Counted from the first letter of the stretch, positions 1-8,121 are shown. The stretch is 28,973 nucleotides of DNA from UBA7985 sp965661545 (GCA_965661545.1 CBFIEF010000035.1:1-28973); one strand, 5' to 3'. Numbers and translations: made by a program. Notes: generated from the sequence alone by a model not told the origin.

Positions 1-1072
1 CATTTTCGATCAGATTGAGGAACCCGCGCTTCAGAGACGTCCGGTCGCCAATAATCGTCATCCGTCCGCCACTCTCAAACTGTGCATCTTTCCCCTGATC
101 TTCGAGGTTATCGCAAATCGATGTCAGCAATGACGGCAGCGACAGCTTTTCGAACCCAACATCATTTTGGTCGGATCGTGCAAAAGTCAGCATATCATCG
201 AGGATCGCGGCCATTTCATCAGCGTCGTCTAGCGCCTTTGCCCGCTCTTTGGGGTCTTCCAACTTTTCGGACCGCATCCGCAGGCGAAACAGTCCGGTGC
301 GGATGTCGTGTGAAATGGCGGCGAGCATGGTCGTTCGTTCCGCGAGGTAGTCTTTAACCCGCTGCTGCATCGCGTTGAGCGTCTTTGACACGGCACGCAC
401 TTCGGCAACGCCACGTTTCTCGTCGAGTGGAGGCGCTTCGATATCGTCAGCCAGCCGCAGCGTTGCTTCCTTAAACTTTCCCAAGGGGTTCCCAAGCCGA
501 TAGACCAAAATCATGGAAACGGTGATGATTGTTGAGCCAATGACGAACAGATAGAACAACTGGCGCAGCAAATCATCACGGCGCTTAAACGGCTTTCGCA
601 AGACAAAGGCGACCAAGGTTCCATCAGACAGCAGCACTTCCAAGCCGTCAATTTCTGGTCCCGGGCGCTGCAAGCCAGCGAGGATGGAAACCACCTCCAT
701 CGCCCCTGGACCGCGCCGCGTATCTTGGCTGAACGTGTTCAGCGTCAGGAAGCGGAAGGTGAGCATCGAGGCTTGAAAATTGTCGATTGAGGGCTCGGTG
801 GCGTCGGGTTGCAGCGCGACGTCGAAGTAATTCGATGTAACAGCGCGCAGAACTTCCGGGCGCAAAGATGCCGGTGTTCGTTCCAGCACTTCCGCCACCG
901 CCATCGCTTGGTCCGCAAAGGGTGGGCCTTTGCCCACTTCTTCGCCGTAGGTCTGCACGATCAAATACCCGCCCACCGAAATCACGATGGACCAGCTCAG
1001 GCCAATCACGACCAGCAGAAAAGCACGGGCGAGGTCAAGCGGGGTGCTTTGTTCAAGCAGGGGCCGGAGCAC
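1..1072 (-). CDS. Sensor histidine kinase, EnvZ-like (partial, C-terminus off the left edge)
   Basis: This is the membrane sensor kinase partner of the response regulator that ends 5 bases upstream. 357 residues are visible. A transmembrane segment lies at about residues 12-32, a periplasmic loop at about 33-170, and a second transmembrane segment at about 172-195. A HAMP linker follows, then the dimerisation/phosphoacceptor helix with ISHDIRTGL, where His255 is the predicted phosphorylation site. The window stops inside the N-box (LNLIEN), so the ATPase domain is missing only because of the edge. The start is GTG at 1072: an in-frame TGA lies just upstream and no ATG is available between them. 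The residue after RT in the H-box is Gly, where this family normally has Pro. The stimulus cannot be read from the sequence. Confidence 0.9.
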   Translation of the reverse strand, partial: MLRPLLEQSTPLDLARAFLLVVIGLSWSIVISVGGYLIVQTYGEEVGKGPPFADQAMAVAEVLERTPASLRPEVLRAVTSNYFDVALQPDATEPSIDNFQASMLTFRFLTLNTFSQDTRRGPGAMEVVSILAGLQRPGPEIDGLEVLLSDGTLVAFVLRKPFKRRDDLLRQLFYLFVIGSTIITVSMILVYRLGNPLGKFKEATLRLADDIEAPPLDEKRGVAEVRAVSKTLNAMQQRVKDYLAERTTMLAAISHDIRTGLFRLRMRSEKLEDPKERAKALDDADEMAAILDDMLTFARSDQNDVGFEKLSLPSLLTSICDNLEDQGKDAQFESGGRMTIIGDRTSLKRGFLNLIEN

Positions 1073-1077
1073 AGGCC

Positions 1078-1803
1078 CTAGCCAATCTCAGCAGAGAAAA
1101 TGTAACCCTTGCCGCGCACCGTTTTGATGAACTGTGGGTTCTTTGGGTCGTCTTCGATCTTTTGACGCAAGCGCGAAATGGTGATGTCGATGGACCGGTC
1201 AAACACGTCGGCCTGCCGTCCCTTGGTAATGTCGAGCAACAAATCGCGTGTCATCAGTCGGTTGGGGCGGTCAATCAGCGCAGCGAGAAGATCGAATTCC
1301 CCTGATGTCAGATCAACCAGTACGTCTTCCGGATCGCGGAGCTCACGCCGGACAACGTCTAGTTTCCAACCCTCAAACGTTGCAACGCGCTTGCGATCTT
1401 CGGATTGCGCCGAGACCATGCCCTGCCGGCGCAAGGTGGCTTTGATCCGAGCGACCAATTCACGCGGAGAAAAGGGCTTTGTCAGATAGTCATCTGCGCC
1501 CATTTCCAGCCCGATGATGCGGTCAGCTTCATGGGTCATGGCGGTGAGCATGATGATCGGAATGTTCGAGTCCGTGCGCAATTCGCGACAGATGGTCAGG
1601 CCGTCTTCACCGGGCAGCATCAGATCAAGGACCACCAGATCAATGGTTTGGTGTTCGAGGATCGTTTTCAGGTCACGCCCGGATGAAGCCGTGGACACTT
1701 CAAACCCAGAACTGCGGAGGTTTTGTTCCAGCAGGCTCCGAATTTCCGGATCGTCGTCCAGAATTGCGATATGGTTTGCGTCGCTCATGTCGTCTTCCGC
1801 CAT
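1078..1803 (-). CDS. OmpR-family two-component response regulator
   Basis: This is a DNA-binding response regulator that should be phosphorylated by the sensor kinase encoded directly downstream. The receiver domain spans about residues 10-125. It has acidic residues Asp16-Asp17, the phosphoacceptor Asp60 (VVLDLMLPGEDG), Thr87 and Lys109 (DDYLTKPFSP). A winged-helix Trans_reg_C domain follows at about 140-238, ending KTVRGKGYIF. The protein resembles OmpR more than PhoB or KdpE in the LMLPGEDGL and GLEMGADDYL segments. It may start at ATG 1803 or at the second in-frame ATG (1788), and MSDANHIAIL is an equally natural N-terminus. The kinase GTG lies 5 bases after this stop, so the two are probably translated from one message. 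Confidence 0.93.
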   Translation of the reverse strand: MAEDDMSDANHIAILDDDPEIRSLLEQNLRSSGFEVSTASSGRDLKTILEHQTIDLVVLDLMLPGEDGLTICRELRTDSNIPIIMLTAMTHEADRIIGLEMGADDYLTKPFSPRELVARIKATLRRQGMVSAQSEDRKRVATFEGWKLDVVRRELRDPEDVLVDLTSGEFDLLAALIDRPNRLMTRDLLLDITKGRQADVFDRSIDITISRLRQKIEDDPKNPQFIKTVRGKGYIFSAEIG

Positions 1804-1853
1804 TCAGGTGATAGGCCAAAAGTACCGTAATTCAGTGTTTGTACCATGCGCCC

Positions 1854-1869
1854 GAAACATTTTGAAACA
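1854..1869. promoter_or_regulatory. Direct repeat GAAACA x2 at 10-bp spacing, possible regulator site
   Basis: GAAACA occurs at 1854-1859 and again at 1864-1869, one helical turn apart, with an opposed GTTTC at 1884-1888. It sits in the 249-base divergent gap upstream of the OmpR-type regulator. OmpR-family proteins bind tandem direct repeats of about this spacing, so autoregulation is possible. The motif is short and could be chance. Confidence 0.25.
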
Positions 1870-2052
1870 AACCGAGCGTCCCCGTTTCAATAATCCGAGC
1901 ATTTCGACAAACATCTGCGGGAAACATCGCCTATATTCATTCCACAACAGCAGATACCACCGAGGTTCCGCAATCGCTCACACCGCCAGCTCTTTTTGCG
2001 CTGATGACCGCACCGAGCGAAACGAGGAGCACGACAAAGGAGTAAGAAGGCT

Positions 2053-2388
2053 ATGGCCCACGCACTGACACAGCGCCCAACCCTACGCGGCCCCTTGCTG
2101 CCGCTCCTGATTTCGCTTGTCGCGCAGGTTGCTGCACTGGTGTTGCCCATGAACGCACAGGCTGCCGGGAACTCCTTTGCCATCGCCACACGTTATGGCG
2201 AGATCGTCTGTACCTCGCAGCTGGCCGAAGACCGCAAGGGTCTTGATGTCCAGTGTGTTGGCAAGAACGGTAAAGTCGTCTCGGCCTATCGCCAGTTCCT
2301 CGACGGCACGATCACGGTGCTACTCGAAGAAGGTAAAGTCGGGAAAGCAGTGACCAAGGCGATTTTGGACTCTCAAGGGAAGGGCTAA
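2053..2388 (+). CDS. Small exported protein of unknown function
   Basis: I do not recognise this 111-residue protein. The N-terminus has a polar start (MAHALTQRPTLRG), a hydrophobic stretch at about residues 14-33 and a likely signal-peptidase site after AQA or AQAA (about residues 36-38). The mature part would be about 73 residues. It is predicted to be soluble, with two cysteines (ICTSQ-type IVCTSQ and VQCVGK) that could form a disulfide in the periplasm, and a basic, Lys-rich C-terminus. An AAGGAG ribosome site lies about 11 bases before the ATG. It is divergent from the two-component pair and has no clear partner downstream. The signal peptide, ribosome site and coding-like composition argue that it is real. 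Confidence 0.7.
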   Translation: MAHALTQRPTLRGPLLPLLISLVAQVAALVLPMNAQAAGNSFAIATRYGEIVCTSQLAEDRKGLDVQCVGKNGKVVSAYRQFLDGTITVLLEEGKVGKAVTKAILDSQGKG

Positions 2389-2832
2389 GGCTCAAACCGC
2401 TCCAGCCTCTTCCAATCCCCACAATCTGAAATTTCCCATGCTGCTGGATGTATGTCGGCAAGCGCTGCTTCCGTGCGTCATGGGAAATCAGAGGGCTGAT
2501 GTACTTTCCCCTGCAACACGTCACCCCTCGACCCCCAAAAGGGTCACGTTTTTTGAGGTTTATCACGGGAAATCCACTGCAACGTTGACGCGGATCCCTT
2601 GCCACCCATTGAATCCGGCCTTCTCGCAACTTACTTCACGCTAACCGACGCACCGCAGGGTGAGCCGAAATGTCTCTTAAATGAGCCGATCGGCGGCCAA
2701 TTTTAACGTCTGAGGTCAGTCTTCCTGCCTGTTTTGAAAACATTATCGAGTCTTCCACCACGAAACTCGGCCCGATGTTCACTCAGGCATTAACAGGCGG
2801 CTAAAGTCGTTCCATATTGAGGTAACCCAAGC
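2389..2832. other. 444-base non-coding gap upstream of clpS
   Basis: No convincing gene is seen here. A 68-codon frame at 2438-2644 has no ribosome site and no recognisable protein character. The stretch contains a nested inverted repeat (2426-2491, listed separately), a third copy of the GGGAAAT word near 2565, and an odd palindrome GTTTTGAAAAC at 2731-2741. The promoter of clpS should lie in the right half, but I cannot assign -35 and -10 boxes with confidence. Confidence 0.6.
2426..2491. repeat. Nested inverted repeat, possible structured RNA
   Basis: The outer arms ATTTCCCATG (2431-2440) and CATGGGAAAT (2479-2488) are a perfect 10-bp inverted repeat. They extend to CTG/CAG if a two-base AA bulge is allowed. 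Inside them, CGG-c-AAGC (2456-2463) pairs with GCTT-CCG (2467-2473) around a GCT loop. Together they could form a two-tier hairpin. There is no T-tract after it, so it does not look like an intrinsic terminator. Confidence 0.4.
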
Positions 2833-3225
2833 GTGAACACCAACACGGATCAAGACACTATGTCGCTGGAAATCCTTGCTTCAGACCCACCTTCGGAACC
2901 CCCGCGCAAAGGGGATGAACCCGATGTGCCCGGTGGATCCACGGTTCTTGAAGCCAAGCCAAAGACCAAAAAACCGAGTATGTACAAAGTGTTACTGCTC
3001 AATGATGACTATACGCCAATGGAATTTGTCGTGGACGTGCTGGAGCGTTTCTTCAACATGAACGGTCAGGCTGCGACTCAGGTCATGCTGCATGTGCATC
3101 AGCAGGGCGTTGGCGTTTGCGGCGTTTACACTTTCGAGGTTGCCGAGACCAAGGTGACGCAGGTTGTTGATTACGCTCGGAAACACCAACATCCTTTACA
3201 GTGCACGTTAGAAAAAGACGACTAA
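2833..3225 (+). CDS. clpS: ClpS, N-degron adaptor of ClpAP protease
   Basis: ClpS recognises proteins with a destabilising N-terminal residue (Leu, Phe, Trp, Tyr) and hands them to ClpA. The core at about residues 48-127 matches the family: LLLNDDYTPMEFV contains the binding-pocket residues Asn57, Asp58 and Asp59, and MLHVHQQG contains His89, equivalent to the pocket His66 of E. coli. CGVYTFEVAETKV also matches. The first 47 residues are a Pro/Lys-rich flexible tail, longer than in E. coli. The start is taken as GTG 2833 because GAGGT lies about 10 bases upstream; the in-frame ATG at 2860 has a poorer site. clpA follows 15 bases after the stop, so the two should be co-transcribed. Confidence 0.96.
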   Translation: MNTNTDQDTMSLEILASDPPSEPPRKGDEPDVPGGSTVLEAKPKTKKPSMYKVLLLNDDYTPMEFVVDVLERFFNMNGQAATQVMLHVHQQGVGVCGVYTFEVAETKVTQVVDYARKHQHPLQCTLEKDD

Positions 3226-3240
3226 AGGTTAGGACAGCTG

Positions 3241-5556
3241 ATGCTCTCTACGGAGCTTGAAGAAACCCTCCGCCGCGCTCTCGCTGCGGCTGCGGAACTG
3301 AACCACGAGTTTTGTACGCTCGAACACCTGTTGCTCGCGCTCATCTCAGACCCCGACGCTCAAAAAGTGATGCGGGCATGCGATGTTGATATTGAGGAAC
3401 TGACGGAAGCCGTCGAAACCTTCTTGCGGAACGAGTTGGATGACCTGGTGCGCGAGGACGGCGTTGATCCGCGTCCGACCATGTCGTTCCAGCGGGCCTT
3501 CGAGCGCGCGATCCTGCATGTTCAGGGCTCGGGTCGCGGTCAGGCAACGGGTGCAAACGTCATCATCTCTCTGTTCCAAGAGCGAGAGAGCTTCGCGGTG
3601 TATTTCCTGCAAGAACGCGGCATGTCCCGCTTGGATGCGGTGCAGTTCGTTTCGCATGGCATCGCCAAGAACAAGGATCTTTCTGAGTCTCGTAGCGTTC
3701 GCGGCGCTGAGGACGGTGAGGACGAGGGCGCAGGCGAGTCTGGCACGAAAGCGCTGGAGCAATACTGCCGGAACCTCAACGAACGCGCCCGTGAAGGCAA
3801 AATTGATCCGCTGATCGGTCGTGATCTTGAGGTCGAGCGCACCATTCAGGTGCTCTGTCGTCGGACCAAGAACAATCCGCTTTATGTCGGTGATCCGGGT
3901 GTTGGCAAAACAGCCATTGCTGAAGGTCTTGCAAAGAAGATTGTTGATGGAGACGTTCCAGAAGTTCTAAACGACGCCACCATCTTTTCCCTCGACATGG
4001 GGGCTTTGCTGGCCGGAACGCGCTACCGGGGTGATTTTGAGGAACGGCTGAAGGCTGTGATCGACGAAATCAATGCCTTCGACGGTGCGATCCTGTTTAT
4101 CGATGAAATCCATACGGTTATTGGCGCGGGCGCAACATCCGGCGGCGCGATGGACGCCTCAAACCTGCTCAAGCCAGCTTTGGCCGCGGGTGAGCTGCGG
4201 ACCATTGGGTCAACAACCTACAAAGAATACCGTTCCTACTTCGAAAAAGACCGAGCGCTGGTCCGCCGTTTTCAGAAAATCGACGTTAATGAGCCGTCGG
4301 TTGAGGATGCAGTAAAAATCCTGCGCGGGCTCAAGCCGAGCTACGAAGAGCACCACGGCATCCGCTACACCAGCGAAGCGATCCGGACGGCTGTTGAACT
4401 GTCAAACCGCTATATCGGCGACCGTAAATTGCCCGATAAAGCGATCGACGTGCTGGATGAAGCAGGCGCAGCGACCAAGCTTGCCGCGCCTTCCAAGCGC
4501 AAGAAGACCGTCGGCGTGAAAGAAATCGAAGCCATTGTCGCCAAAATTGCGCGGATCCCGCCGAAAACGGTGAACAAGGACGACAAAGAAATGCTGCTGA
4601 CGCTTGAGCGCGATCTCAAGCGGCTGGTTTACGGGCAGGACGATGCGATTGATGCCCTGTCCACGGCAATGAAGCTCTCGCGTGCGGGCCTGCGTGAGCC
4701 GGAGAAGCCCATTGGCGCGTTCCTGTTCTCAGGTCCAACTGGGGTCGGTAAAACTGAGGTCGCCAAGCAGTTGGCGCACACGATGGGCGTTGAGCTGATT
4801 CGCTTCGACATGTCGGAGTACATGGAGCGGCACACGGTTTCCCGCTTGATCGGCGCACCGCCAGGCTATGTTGGCTTTGATCAGGGCGGCTTGCTGACGG
4901 ATGCCGTTGACCAGCAGCCGCACTGTGTTCTGCTGCTCGACGAGATCGAGAAAGCCCATCCAGACCTATTCAACATCCTGTTGCAGGTCATGGACCACGG
5001 CAAACTCACCGACGCCAACGGCAAATCCGTTAACTTCCGCAATGTTGTGGTCATCATGACCACCAACGCGGGCGCGTCGGAGATGTCGAAGGCAGCGATC
5101 GGCTTTGGGTCTGCGGTGAAGGAAGGCGAAGATACAGAAGCGATCAAGCGCCTGTTCACACCGGAATTCCGCAACCGTTTGGATGCGGTCATTCCGTTTG
5201 CTGCGCTGGCGAAGGAAACAATTGGCCGGGTTGTTGAGAAGTTTATTCTGCAACTCGAAAATCAGCTTTCTGACCGTTCTGTTACCATCCGTCTAACGGA
5301 TAAAGCTCGGAATGAGCTGGGTGAGCAGGGCTATGATCGCCTGATGGGTGCGCGTCCTTTGGCGCGGGTCATTCAGGACAAGATCAAGAAAATGTTGGCG
5401 GACGAGCTGCTGTTTGGTCGCTTGCAGAGCGGTGGTTCTGTGCTGATTGACTGGGACGGCACTGAGTTCGTGTTTACCTTCCCATCCGCGGCAATCGAAG
5501 AAGTGGCAAAACTGCCTGCGCCTGATGATGCGGACAGCGAAGAATCGGTGCGCTAA
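3241..5556 (+). CDS. clpA: ClpA, ATPase subunit of ClpAP protease
   Basis: ClpA is a hexameric AAA+ unfoldase that feeds substrates into the ClpP peptidase. It has 771 residues, against about 758 in E. coli. In order: a Clp N-domain (about 1-145, the ClpS docking region); an acidic linker (about 150-175); the first AAA domain with Walker A GDPGVGKT (Lys223) and Walker B ILFIDEIH; the second AAA domain with GPTGVGKT (Lys504) and VLLLDEIEKAHPD; and a C-terminal D2-small domain with the YDRLMGARPLARVI segment. There is no ClpB-type coiled-coil middle domain, which supports ClpA over ClpB. The tail after about residue 745 is acidic. A purine-rich AGGTTAGGA site precedes the ATG, and a strong terminator closes the transcript. 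Confidence 0.97.
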   Translation: MLSTELEETLRRALAAAAELNHEFCTLEHLLLALISDPDAQKVMRACDVDIEELTEAVETFLRNELDDLVREDGVDPRPTMSFQRAFERAILHVQGSGRGQATGANVIISLFQERESFAVYFLQERGMSRLDAVQFVSHGIAKNKDLSESRSVRGAEDGEDEGAGESGTKALEQYCRNLNERAREGKIDPLIGRDLEVERTIQVLCRRTKNNPLYVGDPGVGKTAIAEGLAKKIVDGDVPEVLNDATIFSLDMGALLAGTRYRGDFEERLKAVIDEINAFDGAILFIDEIHTVIGAGATSGGAMDASNLLKPALAAGELRTIGSTTYKEYRSYFEKDRALVRRFQKIDVNEPSVEDAVKILRGLKPSYEEHHGIRYTSEAIRTAVELSNRYIGDRKLPDKAIDVLDEAGAATKLAAPSKRKKTVGVKEIEAIVAKIARIPPKTVNKDDKEMLLTLERDLKRLVYGQDDAIDALSTAMKLSRAGLREPEKPIGAFLFSGPTGVGKTEVAKQLAHTMGVELIRFDMSEYMERHTVSRLIGAPPGYVGFDQGGLLTDAVDQQPHCVLLLDEIEKAHPDLFNILLQVMDHGKLTDANGKSVNFRNVVVIMTTNAGASEMSKAAIGFGSAVKEGEDTEAIKRLFTPEFRNRLDAVIPFAALAKETIGRVVEKFILQLENQLSDRSVTIRLTDKARNELGEQGYDRLMGARPLARVIQDKIKKMLADELLFGRLQSGGSVLIDWDGTEFVFTFPSAAIEEVAKLPAPDDADSEESVR

Positions 5557-5587
5557 CGTTCGACGACCGCACCGCCAAAGTGTTTTG

Positions 5588-5622
5588 AACGGCCACGAGG
5601 GGATCCTTTCGTGGCCGTTTTT
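5588..5622 (+). terminator. Intrinsic terminator after clpA
   Basis: A perfect 11-bp stem, AACGGCCACGA (5588-5598) with TCGTGGCCGTT (5609-5619), encloses a 10-base loop and runs into five T (5618-5622). It lies 32 bases after the clpA stop and should end the clpS-clpA message. Confidence 0.92.
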
Positions 5623-5654
5623 CGTGCATGTTTGGCCTTCGATGGAGTCTTCCG

Positions 5655-5682
5655 TGGACAAAATAGATAAAATTTGTACTAA
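5655..5682 (+). promoter_or_regulatory. Candidate sigma70-type promoter for the DUF962 gene
   Basis: TGGACA (5655-5660) and TACTAA (5677-5682) are separated by 16 bases, just after the clpA terminator and 52 bases before the next ATG. The leader would contain a small hairpin, GTAGC (5695-5699) with GCTAC (5709-5713). Confidence 0.45.
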
Positions 5683-5734
5683 TGGCGCTTCTGAGTAGCG
5701 TCACGTAAGCTACCGAGACAGGAGACCCACCACC

Positions 5735-6103
5735 ATGACCGAACGTAAATCCAACTATGCCGAGTTCTGGCCCTACTATCTGCAGGAGCACGGCAAATCG
5801 AACACCCGCTTTCTCCATTTTATTGGAACCGGCGGTGCGATCATTTTCTTGTTCAATTTTTTGCTCAACACCCATTGGTTGTCGCTGCCTATCGCGATGA
5901 TTTGCGGCTATTTCTTCGCTTGGGTCGGCCACTTTTTCGTTGAGAAAAACCGTCCAGCAACCTTCACGCACCCAATCTGGTCTCTGATCAGCGACTTTCG
6001 GATGTTTTTCCTGTGGCTGGGCCGTGGGCTTGATGATCAGCTGGCAACGGCTGGCGTTACTGAAGATGCCACTGAAGCAGACGCTGAAGCAGACGCAGCT
6101 TAA
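5735..6103 (+). CDS. DUF962 / Mpo1-like small membrane protein
   Basis: This 122-residue protein belongs to the DUF962 (YGL010w/Mpo1-like) family. A yeast member, Mpo1, is a 2-hydroxy fatty-acid dioxygenase of the ER; the bacterial role is not established. Visible family marks are the N-terminal FWPYYLQEH and FLHFIGTGG motifs, two hydrophobic segments (about residues 33-46 and 50-68), GHFFVEKNRPATFTHPIWS and the SDFRMFFLW segment. The conserved histidines (His19, His28 and those in GHFF and THP) could be metal ligands, as inferred for Mpo1. An AGGAG site sits about 12 bases before the ATG. The C-terminus is an acidic tail partly made of a 12-base tandem repeat. It appears to be a single-gene unit, convergent with the next gene. 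Confidence 0.85.
   Translation: MTERKSNYAEFWPYYLQEHGKSNTRFLHFIGTGGAIIFLFNFLLNTHWLSLPIAMICGYFFAWVGHFFVEKNRPATFTHPIWSLISDFRMFFLWLGRGLDDQLATAGVTEDATEADAEADAA
6072..6095 (+). repeat. Two-copy 12-base tandem repeat in the DUF962 tail
   Basis: CTGAAGCAGACG occurs twice without a gap (6072-6083 and 6084-6095). It is in frame and encodes the acidic EADAEADA tail. Such a tract could vary in copy number without breaking the reading frame. Confidence 0.8.
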
Positions 6104-6138
6104 GTTCGCTGTCTGATTTGAAATCGAAGTTGGACAGA

Positions 6139-7308
6139 CTACTTTTCAGCTTTGCGGTAGGGGTTATCGTGCTCCAGCATTCCCGCGATCTGATGTTCGA
6201 CTTGTTCCCGTTCGTGACGGACGAAGTTGGCAACGGGACTTCTAAGCGCTGGGTCGGCGATCCAGTGCAGCGAGAAAGTCGCACTCGGTAAGTATCCCCG
6301 CTGAACCTTGTGCGACCCTTGCGCGCCCGCTTCGACCCGCTGTAGGCCATGTTTTATGGCGTAGTCGATGGCCTGATAGTAGCAGGCTTCAAAATGCAGG
6401 AATTTGTGGTCTTCCGAACATCCCCAGTTCCGCCCATATAGCGTATCGCCGCCCCGCAGGTTCAGTGCGCCGGCAACGGGTTGATCATTCTCGAAGCACA
6501 TCACCATCACCACGTCGTCAGCGCAGCGCTCCCCCAGTAGTGAGAAGAACGACCGGGTGAGGTAGGCTTGGCCCCATTTTCGGTCGGCGGTGTTCATGTA
6601 AAAGTCATAGAAGGCGTCCCAGAGTGCTTCGGTCATTTCGTGACCAGAAAGCACACGGACATCGATGTCCGACTCCGCCACTTCGCGACGCTCTTTCTTC
6701 ACCGCTTTTCGCTTGCGGCTGTTGAGCTGCATCAGGAAGTCATCAAAGCTCTGATACCCTTTATTTTCCCAATGATATTGCAGCCCAAGCCGTTGCTCAA
6801 AATGCTCCAACTCGCCCAAGGCATCGAATTCGGATTTGTTGGGAAAAGTGACGTGTAGGCTGGAAAGCTGTAGCTGCTTGGCGACGGAGACGATGGCATC
6901 GCCTAATATCTTGTGCGTCTCGCTGTCTGATGCTTCGCCGAGCAGCAGACGCGGGCCAGTTGCGGGGGTAAATGGCACGCAAACTTGTGCCTTGGGGTAA
7001 TATCGCCCACCTGCGCGCTCATAGGCATCGGCCCAGCCCCAATCGAAAACGTACTCGCCGTAGGAATGATTTTTGACGTAAAGCGGCACCGCGCCAAGAA
7101 TGGCGCCCGTTTCGCTGTCCTCGAGCACCACATGCTGCGCGGCCCAACCAGACTCAGCCGTCGCGGAGCCGCTGTCTTCCAGAGCGGAAAGAAAACCGTG
7201 TTTTACGAAGGGGTTAGACTGTCCTGCGCAGGCGTCCCACGCCTCGGCTGAGACTTCAGAGAGGCTACCAATCGTCCGAACTTGCAGGCGCGCGTCAGGG
7301 TCAGTCAT
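6139..7308 (-). CDS. FemAB/GNAT-like acyltransferase family protein (COG3146, DUF482)
   Basis: This 389-residue protein matches the widespread proteobacterial COG3146 family, which has a GNAT/FemAB-like double fold and is annotated as a possible peptidoglycan-related acyltransferase. Its substrate is not known. Family marks in order are NPFVKHGFLSALE (about 32-44), GWAAQHVVL, the strongly conserved HSYGEYVFDWGWADAYER (about 80-97), YYPKAQVCVPFTPATGPRLL, a basic SRKRKAVKKERR stretch, the second-half NLRGGDTLYGRNWG and HFEACYYQAIDYAI, and EAGAQGSHKVQRGYLP. There is no signal peptide or membrane segment, so it should be cytoplasmic. It lies 105 bases downstream of nth on the same strand and may be the last gene of a ridA-nth unit. 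Confidence 0.88.
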   Translation of the reverse strand: MTDPDARLQVRTIGSLSEVSAEAWDACAGQSNPFVKHGFLSALEDSGSATAESGWAAQHVVLEDSETGAILGAVPLYVKNHSYGEYVFDWGWADAYERAGGRYYPKAQVCVPFTPATGPRLLLGEASDSETHKILGDAIVSVAKQLQLSSLHVTFPNKSEFDALGELEHFEQRLGLQYHWENKGYQSFDDFLMQLNSRKRKAVKKERREVAESDIDVRVLSGHEMTEALWDAFYDFYMNTADRKWGQAYLTRSFFSLLGERCADDVVMVMCFENDQPVAGALNLRGGDTLYGRNWGCSEDHKFLHFEACYYQAIDYAIKHGLQRVEAGAQGSHKVQRGYLPSATFSLHWIADPALRSPVANFVRHEREQVEHQIAGMLEHDNPYRKAEK

Positions 7309-7413
7309 GAGGGCGAAGTGATCCTCGCTGGTGCGATGGTGAGGGGTGCCGATGCCTTAGATAACCTGTGCTTTTGCAGGCGGATAGCAAGGCAAAAAGC
7401 AGGCTTTTTGGGC

Positions 7414-8121
7414 CTAGTCTTTCTTCTTTTTTGCCGCAGGTTCAGGGGTCTTTTCATTGAAGCAACACCAGTCAAAGACCGGACAGCGCCAGCACTCCGG
7501 CTTTCGCGCTTTGCACAGATAACGACCGTGTAAGATCAGCCAGTGATGCGCGTGGTTTTTGAAGGCTGTTGGGACACGGCGATTCAGCCCATCTTCGACC
7601 TGATCCGGATTGTTTCCGGCGGCCATGCCCATGCGATTGGAAACGCGGAAAACATGGGTGTCTACGGCAATGGTGGGATGGCCCCAAAACATCTGTAACA
7701 CCACGTTCGCGGTCTTCCGACCCACGCCGGGCAGGCTTTCCAGCGCCGCGCGGTCTTCGGGGACTTCTCCACCGAAATCATCGACCAGTATGCGAGCGGC
7801 CTTAATCACGTTTGCGGCTTTGGCGTTATAGAGGCCGATGGTCTTGATGTGGTCTTTCAGCGCGTCTTCGCCCAAGTCCAACATTTGCTGGGGCGTTGTT
7901 ACCTTGGCGAACAAGGCCTTTGTCGCGGCATTGACGGAGACATCGGTGGCTTGCGCCGATAGCGCCACAGCGACGACCAGCGTGTAGGCGTTGACATAAT
8001 CGAGTTCGCCCTTGGGCTCGGGCTCAATGCCTTGGAAAACTTCAAAAATCGCCTGAATTTGCTCAGGCTTCAGCACCCGCTGACGCGGTGTGACAGAGGG
8101 CGCTGAATTCTGAAGGCCCAT
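7414..8121 (-). CDS. nth: Endonuclease III, DNA glycosylase/AP lyase
   Basis: Nth removes oxidised pyrimidines from DNA and cleaves the resulting abasic site. The helix-hairpin-helix ESLPGVGRKTANV contains the catalytic Lys136 (E. coli Lys120). The catalytic Asp154 is in VDTHVFRVSNR. The C-terminal [4Fe-4S] motif is complete: Cys203, Cys210, Cys213 and Cys219 in the C-x6-C-x2-C-x5-C arrangement. At 235 residues it is longer than E. coli Nth (211), with a short N-terminal extension and a Lys-rich tail. The start codon abuts the ridA stop (TAA directly followed by ATG), indicating one message and translational coupling. Confidence 0.97.
   Translation of the reverse strand: MGLQNSAPSVTPRQRVLKPEQIQAIFEVFQGIEPEPKGELDYVNAYTLVVAVALSAQATDVSVNAATKALFAKVTTPQQMLDLGEDALKDHIKTIGLYNAKAANVIKAARILVDDFGGEVPEDRAALESLPGVGRKTANVVLQMFWGHPTIAVDTHVFRVSNRMGMAAGNNPDQVEDGLNRRVPTAFKNHAHHWLILHGRYLCKARKPECWRCPVFDWCCFNEKTPEPAAKKKKD

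Noticed and set aside
868..1305. 145-codon plus-strand open frame
   Set aside because: It is antisense to the sensor kinase and response regulator, both of which have clear motifs.
1514..2068. 184-codon plus-strand open frame
   Set aside because: It lies antisense to the response regulator and has no family-like sequence; it is a by-product of the real gene's codon pattern.
2438..2644. 68-codon frame in the gap before clpS
   Set aside because: It has no ribosome site, its composition is not protein-like, and it overlaps an inverted repeat.
6111..6139. GTCTG/CAGAC inverted repeat between the DUF962 and COG3146 genes
   Set aside because: There are only five pairs over a long loop, and it overlaps the stop codon; not convincing as a convergent terminator.
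7388..7412. AAAAAG/CTTTTT hairpin between nth and the COG3146 gene
   Set aside because: The stem is almost only A-T with a four-base loop; too weak to call a terminator.
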